Below, one piece after another: positions 63,778 to 64,000 of a DNA stretch of 64,000 nt (its first letter is position 1; every line of letters begins with the position of its first letter). The notes under the pieces are model-generated. The model was given only the letters and a program-made list of their open reading frames with translations. It was not told the origin of the DNA and did no database searches. Origin of the DNA: Ruminococcaceae bacterium UBA7127 (lineage in GTDB: Bacteria; Bacillota; Clostridia; Oscillospirales; Acutalibacteraceae); NCBI GenBank assembly GCA_002493005.1, contig DKXL01000054.1, positions 33,298 to 97,297 on the forward strand, given 5' to 3'. Position numbers and translations under genes: made by a program.

Positions 63778-64000
63778 CTATTTTAACGTTAAAAACGTGT
63801 GGAAAACGCCACTTTTAATTATACAAAATAATTTTCCACTGTTAAAAGTCGAACTAAAATAGGTTTTATTAACATATTTAATATGTTTTTTAACAGTATG
63901 TTAACGCTTTAATACGTCAAAATTTGATATTTTAATTATAAAAGTTGCAAAATACAAAAGAAAAAAGCGTAAAACTTAAAATTTTTTAATAAATTTGCAA
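63778..64000. other. AT-rich intergenic end of the window
   Basis: No gene was found. It has a perfect palindrome TTTTAACGTTAAAA (63781-63794), a hairpin AACATAT-TTA-ATATGTT followed by T-residues (63871-63892), and several GTTAA/TTAAC words. Two sequences resemble DnaA boxes (63798-63806 minus, 63832-63840 plus) but are too few and imperfect to call an origin. Confidence 0.5.

Noticed and set aside
63798..63840. DnaA-box-like sequences suggesting a replication origin
   Set aside because: Only two imperfect boxes (TTTTCCACA and TTTTCCACT), with no dnaA or dnaN gene nearby.
1..64000. tRNA, rRNA, CRISPR arrays, IS elements or prophage genes
   Set aside because: I looked for cloverleaf-like sequences, regular direct repeats, transposase motifs and phage genes and saw none. 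A dedicated scan (tRNAscan-SE, Infernal, ISfinder) was not available.

Overview
The window is chromosomal DNA from a low-GC, Gram-positive, spore-forming Firmicute, most likely a clostridium of the Oscillospirales/Ruminococcaceae type. The evidence is AT-rich third positions, strong Shine-Dalgarno sites with sigma-A promoters (TTGACA-N17-TATAAT), frequent TTG starts, the blocks miaB-ylbF/ymcA-mutS-mutL-miaA and HlyD-like-yggS-sepF-ylmH-divIVA-ileS-lspA-rluD, a YunB sporulation protein, and a CD1247-type protein beside efp. The genus assignment is inference. No rRNA, tRNA, CRISPR array, prophage or insertion sequence was seen.

Layout. 1-692 (minus): truncated CPBP membrane protease, divergent from a five-gene cell-surface locus (915-8627): a polyol-phosphate cytidylyltransferase, two tandem SDR paralogues (the second degenerate and fused to LicD), a two-domain glycosyltransferase/CDP-glycerol phosphotransferase, and a membrane acyltransferase. 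8635-10006: infC-rpmI-rplT with an attenuator leader. 10029-27673: a long co-directional housekeeping run (trmH-like, dprA, topA, trmFO, plsX, rnc, radical SAM, smc, ftsY, rdgB, yhbY, nadD, yqeK, rsfS, leuS). 27717-31511: rpsU, aroQ, pepP, efp, a CD1247-type protein, yunB. 31536-47404: miaB, ylbF/ymcA, mutS, mutL, miaA, then the division and cell-wall genes to rluD. 47429-51545: rplS, two signal peptidases, rbgA, rnhB, yraN. 51595-62529: dipeptidase, thrC, phosphoesterase, then tig-clpP-clpX-lon-ysxC-lysA. 62623-63690 (minus): an XRE regulator followed by a methyltransferase.

Working together, these genes cover translation and ribosome assembly (IF3, L35, L20, L19, S21, RsfS, RbgA, YsxC, EF-P), tRNA modification (TrmFO, MiaA, MiaB), DNA processing and repair (TopA, DprA, SMC, MutS/MutL, RNase HII), protein export and quality control (FtsY, LepB x2, LspA, trigger factor, ClpXP, Lon), and the envelope.

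The strongest unexplained signal is a repeated intergenic element of about 95 nt (28021-28114, 47970-48063, 48877-49001, and a fragment near 49018-49057). Copies lie just after terminators and before aroQ and the two lepB genes. They end in a hairpin whose arms change in a compensating way between copies while the 3-nt TCA/TTA loop is kept. Also notable are apparent non-canonical starts (AUC for infC, AUU for the radical SAM gene, possibly CUG for miaA), a terminator whose 3' arm carries the next gene's Shine-Dalgarno, and a palindrome between the divergent promoters at the left end.
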